Source: Desulfobacteraceae bacterium
GTDB taxonomy: Bacteria; Desulfobacterota; DSM-4660; Desulfatiglandales; Desulfatiglandaceae
Length of the DNA stretch: 48,009 nucleotides
NCBI GenBank assembly: GCA_003599015.1
Contig: QZIK01000048.1
Span: forward strand, 1-48,009
Direction: 5' to 3'
This document shows, in pieces, positions 18,200-26,636 of the stretch; position 1 is the first letter of the stretch, and every line of letters begins with the position of its first letter. A program made the translations under genes and the position numbers. The notes under the pieces are model-generated. The model ran no database searches, was not told the DNA's origin, and saw only the letters and a program-made list of their open reading frames with translations.

Positions 18200-19687
18200 C
18201 AAGGAGTTTCGCAAACTCTCCCTCCACAGGTAGAGGACAATGCCTGTTGCTACGGCAGCATTGAGGGAGTCAATGCCTGCCTCCATGGGAATCGAAACAA
18301 GATCGCACTTCCTCAGATTTTCAGGGAGTCCCATCCCTTCCAGCCCTGCAACCAGACAGAAGGAGGATGGAAATCGAAATTCTGAGATATTCCTTCCTTC
18401 CGGTGAAAGAAGTAGCAGCGAAGATCTGCTGCCGCTCAACTCAGTGATGGAAGGCCCCTGACAAAGAGGCACCCGCATTAGAGCGCTTCCGGCAGCCCTT
18501 GCCGATTTTGGGAGAAATGGATGGGCGGCCTCTTTGAGGATAACGACCCTTGAAACCCCAAATGCCGCTGCCGACCTTATGGCTGCACCCACGTTGGCCG
18601 GGTCCTGAAACGGAACAATAAGCGTGCACCCTTCTACAGGATCGGTTTCATTCCAAACATGCATGGGGTCAACCTTGACAAGGAGTATGGGGCTTCTGGT
18701 ACCATGGATATCCACCTGTCTGAAAAGTTCAGGCTTAAGCTCGATATGCCTTATACCCTGGGCGTCAGCCTCATAATGCATATTCTCTCCGGATGAAAAC
18801 AGAAGGGCTTCGCATTGTTCAGGAAAATCGCGGAGCACCTCCCTTACGTGCCGGCCGCCGGATATAAGCGCTAGGCCGTATTTTTTTATGCCTCTTGCCC
18901 CATGCAATGCCATTAGCATCTTGAATGATTCGTTGTTTGTGCTTGTAATCACCTTTGTCCCGGCTAAATAAAAAGAGGAATCGCCAGCCCCACCGGATAG
19001 GGCATGAAAATACGGATCGGCGCCCTGAATATGGCTCATAGAACGCCTGTTGAACACCAGAAGTCTTCTTTTATGCGGCGAGTCGGGTATGGAATAGGCC
19101 AGATCTTTTTCAAGGTCAAAGCTTTGGCCGAAACGCTCCTTTGCGTCCGCAATCTCCCTGTCGCAGTTGGGGCCTTTCATGAGAATCACTTTTCCACCCT
19201 CCGGGAGAAAGTCCTTAACCCGCTGGAGAGTTCCTGCCGCGGTCTCCAGCGCCCTGGTTATAACACCTGAAACAGGCATGTCAAAACGGCCGGATATCTT
19301 ATGGGGATAGACATCCACTCCTTTGAATCCCAGCAGGGCGCAAGCCTCCTTCAAAAAGGAAACCCGCCTGGCTCTTCCCTCGGAAAGTATCATTTCAATC
19401 TCAGGCCGGACTATCTTGATCGGAATGCCTGGAAAGCCTGCGCCCGTGCCTATGTCCAGTAGTGGTGACGGAAGCTCAACAAGACCCGGCACAAGGGCAC
19501 AGTCAACGTAGTGCTTTATGACCGTGCTTTCAAAGCTCTTTATTCTTGTAAGGTCAAGTTCCTGGTTTCTCCTCCTCAAGAGGCCGTCAAAACGCCAGAA
19601 AAGCTCGTATTGATCCCTGGAAAGTGCTAGATTGCTTTTTTGAAAAATCTCTACAAGGTATTTTAAACTAGGTGCAGGGCGCGCCAT
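18194..19687 (-). CDS. RsmG-SpoU fusion: 16S rRNA m7G527 and 2'-O-ribose methyltransferase
   Basis: 497 aa, two enzymes in one chain. Residues 1 to about 215 are RsmG (GidB): ELDLTRIKS, the SAM loop LLDIGTGAGFPGIPIKI, and RALETAAGTLQ. RsmG alone is about 210 aa. Residues 235 to 497 are a complete SpoU/TrmH-type methyltransferase: a substrate-binding part, then motif 1 DPANVGAAIRSAAAFG, motif 2 VAGLEGMGLPE, and motif 3 DSLNAAVATGIVLYLW, the SPOUT knot. The ORF is uninterrupted and no internal start with a ribosome-binding site stands out at the joint, so I read it as a true fusion. It probably modifies both 16S and 23S rRNA (or tRNA). Only 17 bp separate its start from the divergent pseudouridine synthase. 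Confidence 0.9.
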   Translation of the reverse strand: MARPAPSLKYLVEIFQKSNLALSRDQYELFWRFDGLLRRRNQELDLTRIKSFESTVIKHYVDCALVPGLVELPSPLLDIGTGAGFPGIPIKIVRPEIEMILSEGRARRVSFLKEACALLGFKGVDVYPHKISGRFDMPVSGVITRALETAAGTLQRVKDFLPEGGKVILMKGPNCDREIADAKERFGQSFDLEKDLAYSIPDSPHKRRLLVFNRRSMSHIQGADPYFHALSGGAGDSSFYLAGTKVITSTNNESFKMLMALHGARGIKKYGLALISGGRHVREVLRDFPEQCEALLFSSGENMHYEADAQGIRHIELKPELFRQVDIHGTRSPILLVKVDPMHVWNETDPVEGCTLIVPFQDPANVGAAIRSAAAFGVSRVVILKEAAHPFLPKSARAAGSALMRVPLCQGPSITELSGSRSSLLLLSPEGRNISEFRFPSSFCLVAGLEGMGLPENLRKCDLVSIPMEAGIDSLNAAVATGIVLYLWRESLRNSLS

Positions 19688-19704
19688 AACGGTATCTCTT
19701 GATC

Positions 19705-20397
19705 ATGAAAACAAGATCTAATCCCTTCTCAAAGGTCAAGGTCCTCTATGAGGACAATCATCTCCTTGCCCTTTTCAAACCTGCCGGGGTACCTACTCAG
19801 GGAGACATCACAGGCGACCCATCACTACTGGACTGGGCAAGGCAGTGGATAGGAAAAAAATACAAGAAACCCGGCGCTGTTTATATCGGCCTGGTCCACA
19901 GGATAGATCGCCCTGTTCAGGGTGTTGTCCTTTTTGCCAGGACTTCAAAGGCAGCGGCAAGGCTTTCTGAGCAGTTCAGAAGGCATTCCGTGAAGAAGAC
20001 CTACTGGGCAGTCATCCATGGGACACCTGAGACCCGCAGCGGCGAAGCATCCCTTTACCTTGTCAGGCGGGGATCAAAGAGCATTCCCGTATCTCAGGAA
20101 GATCCAGGAGGAAGATATGCCCGCCTCTCCTTCAATGCCATAGCTTCGGCACAGGGTTATTGCCTGATGGAAATTGCTCCCCTCACAGGAAGGCATCACC
20201 AGATAAGGGCAACCCTGGCCGACATGGGCCATCCCATCCTGGGGGATATAAAATACGGTTCCCAGCGCAGGATCAACCCCGGGGAGATCGCACTCCTTGC
20301 AAAGAGCCTCACATGCCTTCACCCGACTAGGAACCAGGTTATTACCTTTGAATCCCCCATTCCGGACAACTGGCCCTGGCCTCCTCCCGAGGATTAG
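19705..20397 (+). CDS. RluA-family pseudouridine synthase
   Basis: 230 aa. It isomerises uridine to pseudouridine in rRNA or tRNA. The catalytic block reads LVHRIDRPVQGVVLFARTSKAA, with the active-site aspartate after HRI; the usual form is HRLDRxTSG. Further motifs are KTYWAVIHG and GRHHQIRATLADMGHPILGD. There is no N-terminal S4 domain, so it is the short RluA/TruC-like kind; the target is unknown. I start at the ATG at 19705, since the TTG at 19699 is less likely. It is divergent from the rRNA methyltransferase fusion, giving a pair of RNA-modification genes. Its stop overlaps the stop of the small basic-protein gene. Confidence 0.88.
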   Translation: MKTRSNPFSKVKVLYEDNHLLALFKPAGVPTQGDITGDPSLLDWARQWIGKKYKKPGAVYIGLVHRIDRPVQGVVLFARTSKAAARLSEQFRRHSVKKTYWAVIHGTPETRSGEASLYLVRRGSKSIPVSQEDPGGRYARLSFNAIASAQGYCLMEIAPLTGRHHQIRATLADMGHPILGDIKYGSQRRINPGEIALLAKSLTCLHPTRNQVITFESPIPDNWPWPPPED

Positions 20398-20531
20398 GGC
20401 CTGGGTGCCTTTGCCTGCGTTCCGGATGCGCCGGCGGCCTGCTCTTTGGCCCTGAGTTTAAGCCTCTTGGCCCTCCTGTGGCGCCTCCTTTCAATCTCTC
20501 TTATGCGCTCTATCTTCTTGTGTCTGGCCAC
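20394..20531 (-). CDS. Small basic protein, 45 aa (DUF6800-like)
   Basis: Not in the ORF track. GTG start at 20529-20531 with a perfect AGGAGG 6 nt upstream. The product begins MARHKKIERIREIERRRHRR, is strongly Arg/Lys-rich, helical, and ends in an Ala/Pro tail. I recall such short basic proteins (DUF6800-like) in Desulfobacterota. The function is unknown; the charge suggests RNA, ribosome or DNA contact. It lies 24 bp downstream of the 128-aa hypothetical gene on the same strand, and its stop overlaps that of the pseudouridine synthase. Confidence 0.7.
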   Translation of the reverse strand: MARHKKIERIREIERRRHRRAKRLKLRAKEQAAGASGTQAKAPRP

Positions 20532-20555
20532 AATCAACCTCCTAAAAGTAAGTGT

Positions 20556-20942
20556 TCAAATCTCTGAGGGCCAACGACCCTTTTTTCCGAAAAAGAACCT
20601 GAAAAGGTCCTGAAATTTCCTCCTGAGAGAAGGATCAGCCAGAGCCTTTACCTCAGGAAGAGTATTTTTCACATCATAAAAATCCTTGAGCCTCAAAAAT
20701 ATCTCCCTGCCAAAGGCAAACTCATCATTTGAAAAAGCCTTTTCTTGGCACAGAGACTCAAGGAGCAGCATAAGGGGACCGCGGTATGCCGCAACCATTC
20801 GATAGTTATAATAGTACAGCTCTCTTTCCTTCTTGTACTGCCTTGGCGCAAAGGATTCAATAGCGGCTATGACCCTGTCCAGATCCTCAACCGATCCGCC
20901 GGCTCTGCGGTTAGGTTTTCGGAAAAATATATCTAGAACCAT
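20556..20942 (-). CDS. Hypothetical protein
   Basis: 128 aa, helical and rich in charged and aromatic residues (YKKERELYYYNYR, LFRFFFGKKGRWP). There is no signal peptide or membrane segment. GGAGG lies 6 nt before the ATG (20942). I do not recognise the family. It precedes the 45-aa basic protein on the same strand and may share its transcript. It follows the ABC permease after about 100 bp. Confidence 0.6.
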   Translation of the reverse strand: MVLDIFFRKPNRRAGGSVEDLDRVIAAIESFAPRQYKKERELYYYNYRMVAAYRGPLMLLLESLCQEKAFSNDEFAFGREIFLRLKDFYDVKNTLPEVKALADPSLRRKFQDLFRFFFGKKGRWPSEI

Positions 20943-21041
20943 AAAAGACCTCCACAGGCCAATTCAGTCTTTACCATATCAATACCTCTTGCCGCAATAC
21001 GGCCCCTCAAGAAAGTCCATATGAATTCATTTTCCTTTGCT

Positions 21042-21848
21042 TCAGCCGTTACCCAACAAATCAATCACATAGCTGAGAAAGAAAACGGCGCCGGCAACCA
21101 GTATTATGGTAGCTCCTGAAGAAAGGTCGAATAAATATGACAACCAAAGGCCGGAAAGGGTAAATGCCACACCCAGGATTGTGGACAACACCATCATCCT
21201 GCTTATGGATCTCGTGTATTTCTCAGAAATGTAAGGGGGTATTGTAAGAAGAGCGATCACCAGGATAAGTCCAACGACACGGATGACCATTACAACGCAA
21301 AGGGCGGTCATGACAAGGAGCGCAAGATAAAGTGTCTTAACAGGTATCCCCACCACAACCGCAAAATCCTCGTCGTATGAAAGCGCCATAAACTCCTTGT
21401 AAAAGATCGCCACCGTCAGAACAATCACGGCATCGAGGGGAAGCATAAGCCAGAGCTCTGAATCAGAAACCGCCAGAATGCTGCCGAACAGGTAGCTCAT
21501 CAGGTCCACATTATATCCCGGCACAAGATCAACGAGCACAACACCCAGGGCCATGCCCACCGCCCAGAGGACCCCTATGACCGTATCAGCCCTGTGTTTG
21601 CTCTTCAGACTTACAAGCCCCATAACTATTGACACAGCGACTGAGAAGACAGCAGCCCCGAAGGTAGGAGGAACCCCAAGGTAAAAGGCCAGCCCTATGC
21701 CTCCGTATGCCGCATGAGCGATGCCTCCCGATATGAATACTATCCTGTTTACTACCACCAGAGTCCCTATAATACCGCAGGAGATACTCACAAGGACTCC
21801 GGCCAGCACAGCGTTTCTCAGAAAATCAAACTGGAGAGCTTCCCACAT
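21042..21848 (-). CDS. ABC-3 family metal permease (ZnuB/TroC-like)
   Basis: 268 aa with about eight TM helices, the ABC-3 family for Zn2+, Mn2+ or Fe2+ import. Family sequence is visible in the cytoplasmic loop: GGIAHAAYGGIGLAFYLG and ADTVIGVLWAVGMALG. I start at M6 (21848) of the ORF-track sequence: the ATPase stop at 21850 lies only 1 nt away, so translation is probably coupled. M1 (21863) is the alternative. The metal cannot be told. No substrate-binding protein is in the window. Confidence 0.88.
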   Translation of the reverse strand: MWEALQFDFLRNAVLAGVLVSISCGIIGTLVVVNRIVFISGGIAHAAYGGIGLAFYLGVPPTFGAAVFSVAVSIVMGLVSLKSKHRADTVIGVLWAVGMALGVVLVDLVPGYNVDLMSYLFGSILAVSDSELWLMLPLDAVIVLTVAIFYKEFMALSYDEDFAVVVGIPVKTLYLALLVMTALCVVMVIRVVGLILVIALLTIPPYISEKYTRSISRMMVLSTILGVAFTLSGLWLSYLFDLSSGATIILVAGAVFFLSYVIDLLGNG

Positions 21849-21849
21849 C

Positions 21850-22611
21850 TCATTTCGCCTCATGGGTGGGCAGCACCCTGTGTGGAACTCCGTGGGCGAT
21901 CAGATCCACAGGGCAGGCATATGCCATATCCAGCATCTCGGTTGTTATTTTCCCTTCGCTGTGAAAAATCAGGGAGCGATTCACACAGGCAACGGACTTT
22001 ACATAGCGGGAAACGGCCCCTATGTCATGGGTTATCACAACAATGGTCACCTGACTGTTAAGCTCTTTAAGGAAGCTGTACAGATCCGTTTCGAACTCAG
22101 GGTCCAGGCTGCTGGTGGGCTCATCCAGAAAAAGTATTTCAGGATCGGTTGCAAGGGCCCTTGCAATGAAAACCCTCTGCCGCTGGCCTCCTGACAGCCT
22201 GCCCACATGGGTGTCTGCATGGGCAATCATTCCAACCCTGGCAAGGGCCTCTCTGGCTTTTTCCCTGTCGGTCCTGGTATAGAACCGGCCGAGATGCGAG
22301 CGGGACAGCCTGCCCATAAGCGATATCTCCATGGCTGAAATCGGAAAATTGTTATTGAAATCGGTCCCCTGAGGCACATAGCCTACTCTATGATTGGCAT
22401 CAAGGGGAGATTCCCCCAGGATCCTTATTGAACCCCTGTCAGGCTTCAGGAGCCCGAGCATAAGCTTAAGGAGAGTAGTTTTTCCTCCCCCATTGGGCCC
22501 CAAAATGCCGAGAAAATCCCCCTGTTCAAGGGTAAAGCTCACATCCTTAAGGATCTGGTTGTCCCCGTAGGAAAAGCATACATGCTCAACTTGGACGGCT
22601 GGAAGCTTCAT
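21850..22611 (-). CDS. Metal ABC transporter ATP-binding protein (ZnuC-like)
   Basis: 253 aa. Walker A GPNGGGKTTLL, signature LSGGQRQRVFIARAL, Walker B and the following residues LFLDEPTSSLD, and the switch histidine in VVITHDIG are all present. It pairs with the ABC-3 permease directly downstream, so the system is most likely a zinc or manganese importer. It starts 80 bp after the valS stop. I saw no recognisable Zur or Fur box in that gap. Confidence 0.9.
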   Translation of the reverse strand: MKLPAVQVEHVCFSYGDNQILKDVSFTLEQGDFLGILGPNGGGKTTLLKLMLGLLKPDRGSIRILGESPLDANHRVGYVPQGTDFNNNFPISAMEISLMGRLSRSHLGRFYTRTDREKAREALARVGMIAHADTHVGRLSGGQRQRVFIARALATDPEILFLDEPTSSLDPEFETDLYSFLKELNSQVTIVVITHDIGAVSRYVKSVACVNRSLIFHSEGKITTEMLDMAYACPVDLIAHGVPHRVLPTHEAK

Positions 22612-22690
22612 TGCTCAATCCGATCTGCATGGTCCGCTGATGAATTCTTAATGCTGACGTCACCAAGTAGCCTCTAAGAACCGGACGGAT

Positions 22691-25345
22691 TTAGTCTTTC
22701 ATTGCCTCAAAGAAATGAAGGTTTTTGAGAAGCTTTTCCCTTGCCAGGGCAGCGGCCTCGTGTTTTTCCCGCACCTCTGCCACAACCTCTGGAGAGGCCT
22801 TTTGGAGAAAACCCTGGTTGGAAAGTTTCTTTGAAAACATCTCAAGGTCCTTGTCCTTTTTGGCTATCTCTTTAGCAAGTCTCTTTTTTTCCTCCTCAAA
22901 GTCAAGAAGACCCTTTAGAACCACGTGGACCTGAACGGCACCAACCACAGAGGTTGCCGAACCCTCCGGCTTCTTAAGACCAAACCCGATCTGCGGATTG
23001 TCCGCCTTGGCCAGGGCCTCTATGTGGGAGATGTTTTCCACAAGAAGGGATCTTGCCCGCTCCTCACCTTCGTGGACGTCCAGCACCACATGAACCCTTC
23101 TGGAAGGAGGGATGTTCATCTCGCCCCTGATACCGCGAACGGCACCTATCACACCCATAAGGAGCTCCATATCCGGGAGCGCATCCCTATCCTCGATCCA
23201 TTCAGAGGAGCCCGGATATGGCGCCTTCATTATGCTGCCTGAAACGCCGGGGACCTTTTCCCATATCTCTTCTGTAACAAAGGGCATGAATGGGTGAGCA
23301 AGCCTCAAGACTGCCGACAATACCGCTTTCAACGTCTCTCTGGTGCCGGCCCTCATTAATTGATCTTCTCCGTAAAGGCCCTTTTTGGCCATCTCCAGAT
23401 ACCAGTCGCAGAACTCGTGCCAAACAAAATGATAGCAGATATTGGCAGCGTCATTGAAGCGATACTCATCAAGGGCCTTTTCCATCTCCCTGCTCACATG
23501 GGCGAGCCTTGTAAGAATCCAGCGGTCAGGAAGCGGATAACATCTCCGGCCTGCCTCATCCTCACCCTCCTCAAGATTGCCTGTGACAAGGCGTGCCGCA
23601 TTCCAGAGCTTGTTGACGAAATGGCGGTATCCTTCGATTCGGTCTTCGGACAACTTTACATCCCTTCCCTGGGCGGCGAGTGCAGCCAGGGTAAATCTAA
23701 ACGCATCGGTTCCGTACTTGCCCATCACATCAAGGGGGTCTATGACATTCCCCTTGGATTTGCTCATCTTCTTTCCCTCTGCATCCCTCACCAGAGCATG
23801 TATGTACACATCCCTGAAAGGAACCTCCCCCATGAAATGAATCCCCATCATCATCATGCGGGCAACCCAGAAAAATAATATGTCAAATCCGGTTACAAGA
23901 ACCGACGTGGGGTAAAAGGTTTCAAGTTCCTTTGTCCTGTCGGGCCAGCCCAATGTGGAGAAAGGCCAAAGCGCTGAGCTGAACCAGGTATCCAGCACAT
24001 CGCTTTCCTGGATCAGGTCTTTTCCTCCGCAATCCTTGCAGATTGAAGGGGGTGCGATGGCGACATTCACCTCGCCGCATGATTTGCAGTACCAGGCCGG
24101 TATCCTGTGTCCCCACCAGATCTGTCTGGAGACGCACCAATCCCTTATATTGGACATCCAGTCAAAATAGACCCCTTCCCAGGTGGCCGGATATATCCTG
24201 GTCCTGGATTGCCTGACCGCAAGGCTTGCAGCATCTGCAAGGGGCTTTGCCCTCACGAACCACTGCTTGCTCAAAAGCGGCTCTATCATGGTTTTACATC
24301 TGTAGCAGTGGCCGACCGCGTGCCTGTAAGGATCAATCTTTTCCAGCAATCCCTGGGACTCCAGGTCTGCAAGGATCTTTTTCCTGCAATCAAATCTGTC
24401 CATACCGGCATACGCACCGGCAAGCGAGTTCATTTTCCCGTCGTCATCAATGACTTTGACCCGTTCAAGATTGTGCCTGTTTCCTATTTCAAAGTCATTA
24501 GGGTCGTGGGCCGGGGTGATTTTGAGCGCTCCTGTTCCAAAGCTGGGATCAACATAGGAATCCCCTATGACCGGTATGGATTTATTGAGGATTGGGAGAA
24601 TAACTGACGCTCCAACAAGTGAGGCGTATCTGTTGTCATCGGGATTTACTGCGACCGCAGTATCTCCCAGCATGGTTTCAGGCCTTGTGGTCGCCACAAC
24701 CAGATAACCGTCTATTTTTGCAAAGGGATACCGCACCCAGTAAAGGAAACTGTCTTTATCCTCGTGCTCCACCTCCAGGTCGGCAAGAGCCGTATGACAT
24801 CTTGGGCACCAGTTGATGATATAGTCTCCACGATAGATAAGCCCCTCTTCATAGAGACGCACAAAGACCTCCCTAACGGCCCTCGACAATCCCTCATCCA
24901 TTGTAAAGCGTTCCCTGCTCCAGTCGCATGAGCATCCCAGCCTTTTCAACTGGTTGATGATGAGACCTCCGTATTTTTGCCGCCACTGCCAGACTAGCTC
25001 TATAAAACGTTCCCGGCCAATCTCATGCCGGTTTGTACCCTCGACAGCAAGGCTTTTTTCCACCACGTTCTGGGTGGCGATTCCAGCGTGATCCGTGCCC
25101 GGTTGCCAGAGGACCTTAAAGCCCTTCATGCGCCTGTAACGGCACAGGATGTCCTGAAGCGTATTATTAAGGGCGTGTCCCATGTGAAGGGTGCCTGTAA
25201 CATTAGGCGGAGGAATCACTATACAGTAAGGCGGCCCTTCAGACGTTAGATCGGGCTTAAAAAGGCCCTCTTCCTCCCAATAGCGGTACCATTTACCCTC
25301 CACATCTTCAGGCTCAAATGCCTTTGCCATTATCTCTTCTTTCAT
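22691..25345 (-). CDS. valS: Valyl-tRNA synthetase
   Basis: 884 aa from the chosen start. It attaches valine to tRNA-Val. Class I HIGH motif PPPNVTGTLHMGHALN, editing-domain TTRPETMLGD, DVLDTWFSSALWPFSTLGW, and canonical KKMSKSKGNVIDPLD are seen. The C-terminal coiled coil (KKRLAKEIAKKDKDLEMF) that clamps tRNA is complete. The ORF track extends 37 residues upstream; I take M38 (MKEEIMAKAF), which has AGGAG about 10 nt upstream, with the ATG at 25330 as alternative. A terminator for the upstream acidic-protein gene lies just ahead, so valS likely has its own promoter, or is read through. Confidence 0.96.
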   Translation of the reverse strand: MKEEIMAKAFEPEDVEGKWYRYWEEEGLFKPDLTSEGPPYCIVIPPPNVTGTLHMGHALNNTLQDILCRYRRMKGFKVLWQPGTDHAGIATQNVVEKSLAVEGTNRHEIGRERFIELVWQWRQKYGGLIINQLKRLGCSCDWSRERFTMDEGLSRAVREVFVRLYEEGLIYRGDYIINWCPRCHTALADLEVEHEDKDSFLYWVRYPFAKIDGYLVVATTRPETMLGDTAVAVNPDDNRYASLVGASVILPILNKSIPVIGDSYVDPSFGTGALKITPAHDPNDFEIGNRHNLERVKVIDDDGKMNSLAGAYAGMDRFDCRKKILADLESQGLLEKIDPYRHAVGHCYRCKTMIEPLLSKQWFVRAKPLADAASLAVRQSRTRIYPATWEGVYFDWMSNIRDWCVSRQIWWGHRIPAWYCKSCGEVNVAIAPPSICKDCGGKDLIQESDVLDTWFSSALWPFSTLGWPDRTKELETFYPTSVLVTGFDILFFWVARMMMMGIHFMGEVPFRDVYIHALVRDAEGKKMSKSKGNVIDPLDVMGKYGTDAFRFTLAALAAQGRDVKLSEDRIEGYRHFVNKLWNAARLVTGNLEEGEDEAGRRCYPLPDRWILTRLAHVSREMEKALDEYRFNDAANICYHFVWHEFCDWYLEMAKKGLYGEDQLMRAGTRETLKAVLSAVLRLAHPFMPFVTEEIWEKVPGVSGSIMKAPYPGSSEWIEDRDALPDMELLMGVIGAVRGIRGEMNIPPSRRVHVVLDVHEGEERARSLLVENISHIEALAKADNPQIGFGLKKPEGSATSVVGAVQVHVVLKGLLDFEEEKKRLAKEIAKKDKDLEMFSKKLSNQGFLQKASPEVVAEVREKHEAAALAREKLLKNLHFFEAMKD

Positions 25346-25446
25346 CCTGCCCCTGCTCCTTAAAAAAGCCTTATAACCGCCCGCAATCAAAGCGAAGCGC
25401 CTCTGCAAAACGCCTCTACTGAGGCCCTGTTTTGAAAACAAGAAAA

Positions 25447-25474
25447 GGGGTTGCAACCTTATAAAGGCAACCCC
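25447..25474 (-). terminator. Rho-independent terminator after the acidic-protein gene
   Basis: On the minus strand GGGGTTGC and GCAACCCC form an 8-bp stem with a 12-nt loop, followed by TTTTCTTGTTTT. It lies just downstream of the 25525 gene and about 100 nt upstream of valS. Confidence 0.75.
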
Positions 25475-25524
25475 CTGACTGAATAGTACACTTGAAAGGT
25501 TATGGCAAAAAGCCGACCGGCGTT

Positions 25525-26112
25525 TTAAACGCGGGGGATCCTTAAACTCTCCCTCAATGCCTCAATGGCCTCCTTTATGGCCCTTTCTGCCGCAGCCTCA
25601 ACAGCCTGTCTGGCAACCCTTTCAACGGCTTCATTTACTGCCCTGGCAATAATTGCCTCAAGGCGTTCCTCGCTTATTCCTGCGGCGGCAAGATCATCGC
25701 CTCGAGTCTTATCCAGGAGATAACCGTTATCTGCGTCCAGATCCAGATGATTCGGCTCCGCTGCTGGAGACTCAAACCCTGCAGCCCTTGAAAATATTTC
25801 CTCAATCTCCTTGTCGAGAGATCCCAGGCTCTCATACTCCCCGGGCATAGCCTTTGATTCGACCTCCCCTCCGGCCTTTTTTCCGAATGCTTCTTTTTCT
25901 GGAACATCATCAAAAACCCTATCTGGAGACACGCCCTTCTTTACGGGGTTGACAAGTTCTATGATGTCTTCATCAAACTCCATTCGCCCCGGTGCAGTCA
26001 AAGGATCCTCCGGCAGATCGTCAAATTCAAATTCCAGCATTTCCTTGCCTGCTTCACCCTTGCCGCCTAAGGCATCGTCCTTCACCATGGGGATGATCTC
26101 CTCGCAATACAT
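25525..26112 (-). CDS. Acidic hypothetical protein with helical C-terminus
   Basis: 195 aa. Residues 1-125 are acidic and low in complexity, rich in Glu, Asp, Gly and Pro, and probably disordered. Residues 140-190 form a long amphipathic helix of Ala, Glu and Arg (EAVERVARQAVEAAAERA). There is no signal or membrane segment. I recognise no family; the disordered-acidic plus helical-tail layout recalls polar scaffold proteins such as PopZ, but that is only an analogy. It has its own terminator, so it is probably a single-gene transcript upstream of valS. The start may be M1 or M9. Confidence 0.6.
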   Translation of the reverse strand: MYCEEIIPMVKDDALGGKGEAGKEMLEFEFDDLPEDPLTAPGRMEFDEDIIELVNPVKKGVSPDRVFDDVPEKEAFGKKAGGEVESKAMPGEYESLGSLDKEIEEIFSRAAGFESPAAEPNHLDLDADNGYLLDKTRGDDLAAAGISEERLEAIIARAVNEAVERVARQAVEAAAERAIKEAIEALRESLRIPRV

Positions 26113-26198
26113 TCGAGCCGTTCATGTTGAAACTTCGGGATTTTTTAGCATAACGGTGCTACGCTGTCAACATACAGGGAAGTAGTCTCTCCCGATCA

Positions 26199-26226
26199 TT
26201 GACTCTTGTGCAGGAACGCTTTTAAT
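26199..26226 (+). promoter_or_regulatory. Candidate promoter for tRNA-Arg
   Basis: TTGACT, a 16-bp spacer, then TTTAAT (26221-26226), about 85 bp upstream of the mature tRNA 5' end. Two inverted repeats lie in the leader. Confidence 0.35.
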
Positions 26227-26310
26227 GGTATTGTCTCTTTTCGCCTGTGCCGGAGTAACATTTCAGCCCGCCCGGCACGAACAACCTCTTTGTTACTCAG
26301 GTTAAAATAG

Positions 26311-26386
26311 GGCGATTAGCTCAGGTGGATAGAGCGTTGGTCTCCGGAACCAAAGGTCGCGCGTTCGAGTCGCGCATCGCCCACCA
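26311..26386 (+). tRNA. tRNA-Arg (anticodon CCG)
   Basis: 76 nt including an encoded CCA. The acceptor stem GGGCGAT pairs with ATCGCCC. The anticodon stem TTGGT/ACCAA encloses the loop CTCCGGA, giving anticodon CCG, which reads CGG for arginine. The T arm is GCGCG-TTCGAGT-CGCGC. The cloverleaf is complete with no intron. The 3' end is a typical integration target, but I see no integrase or duplicated end in the window. Confidence 0.96.
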
Positions 26387-26515
26387 AATAAAAACAAGGG
26401 GTTAGTAAATAAACTTAATGCGGTTTATTATTCCAGCCTTTTTATCCAAATCCTTGCTCCTTCTTAATATCAAGGAATTCGCCGCTTCGATTAAACTGAG
26501 ATGACAAGCTTGCTG

Positions 26516-26544
26516 TTGACACACCGGGCATGGGATCTTAAGCT
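26516..26544 (+). promoter_or_regulatory. Candidate promoter for the DUF4384 gene
   Basis: TTGACA (26516-26521), a 17-bp spacer and TAAGCT. The -35 box is perfect, the -10 box weak. It lies about 95 bp upstream of the start codon, in the tRNA-to-gene gap where I see nothing else. Confidence 0.35.
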
Positions 26545-26636
26545 TTATTTCAAAAGATTGGTCATTGGGCATATTGTAACTGCAACCAGCGTTATAGAAA
26601 CCCTTTGACAGGGAGTTATCTGATCAGGAGGCCTTT

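Noticed and set aside
26311-26386. tRNA-Arg as an integration site of a mobile element
   Set aside because: No integrase, direct repeat of the tRNA end or composition change in the window.
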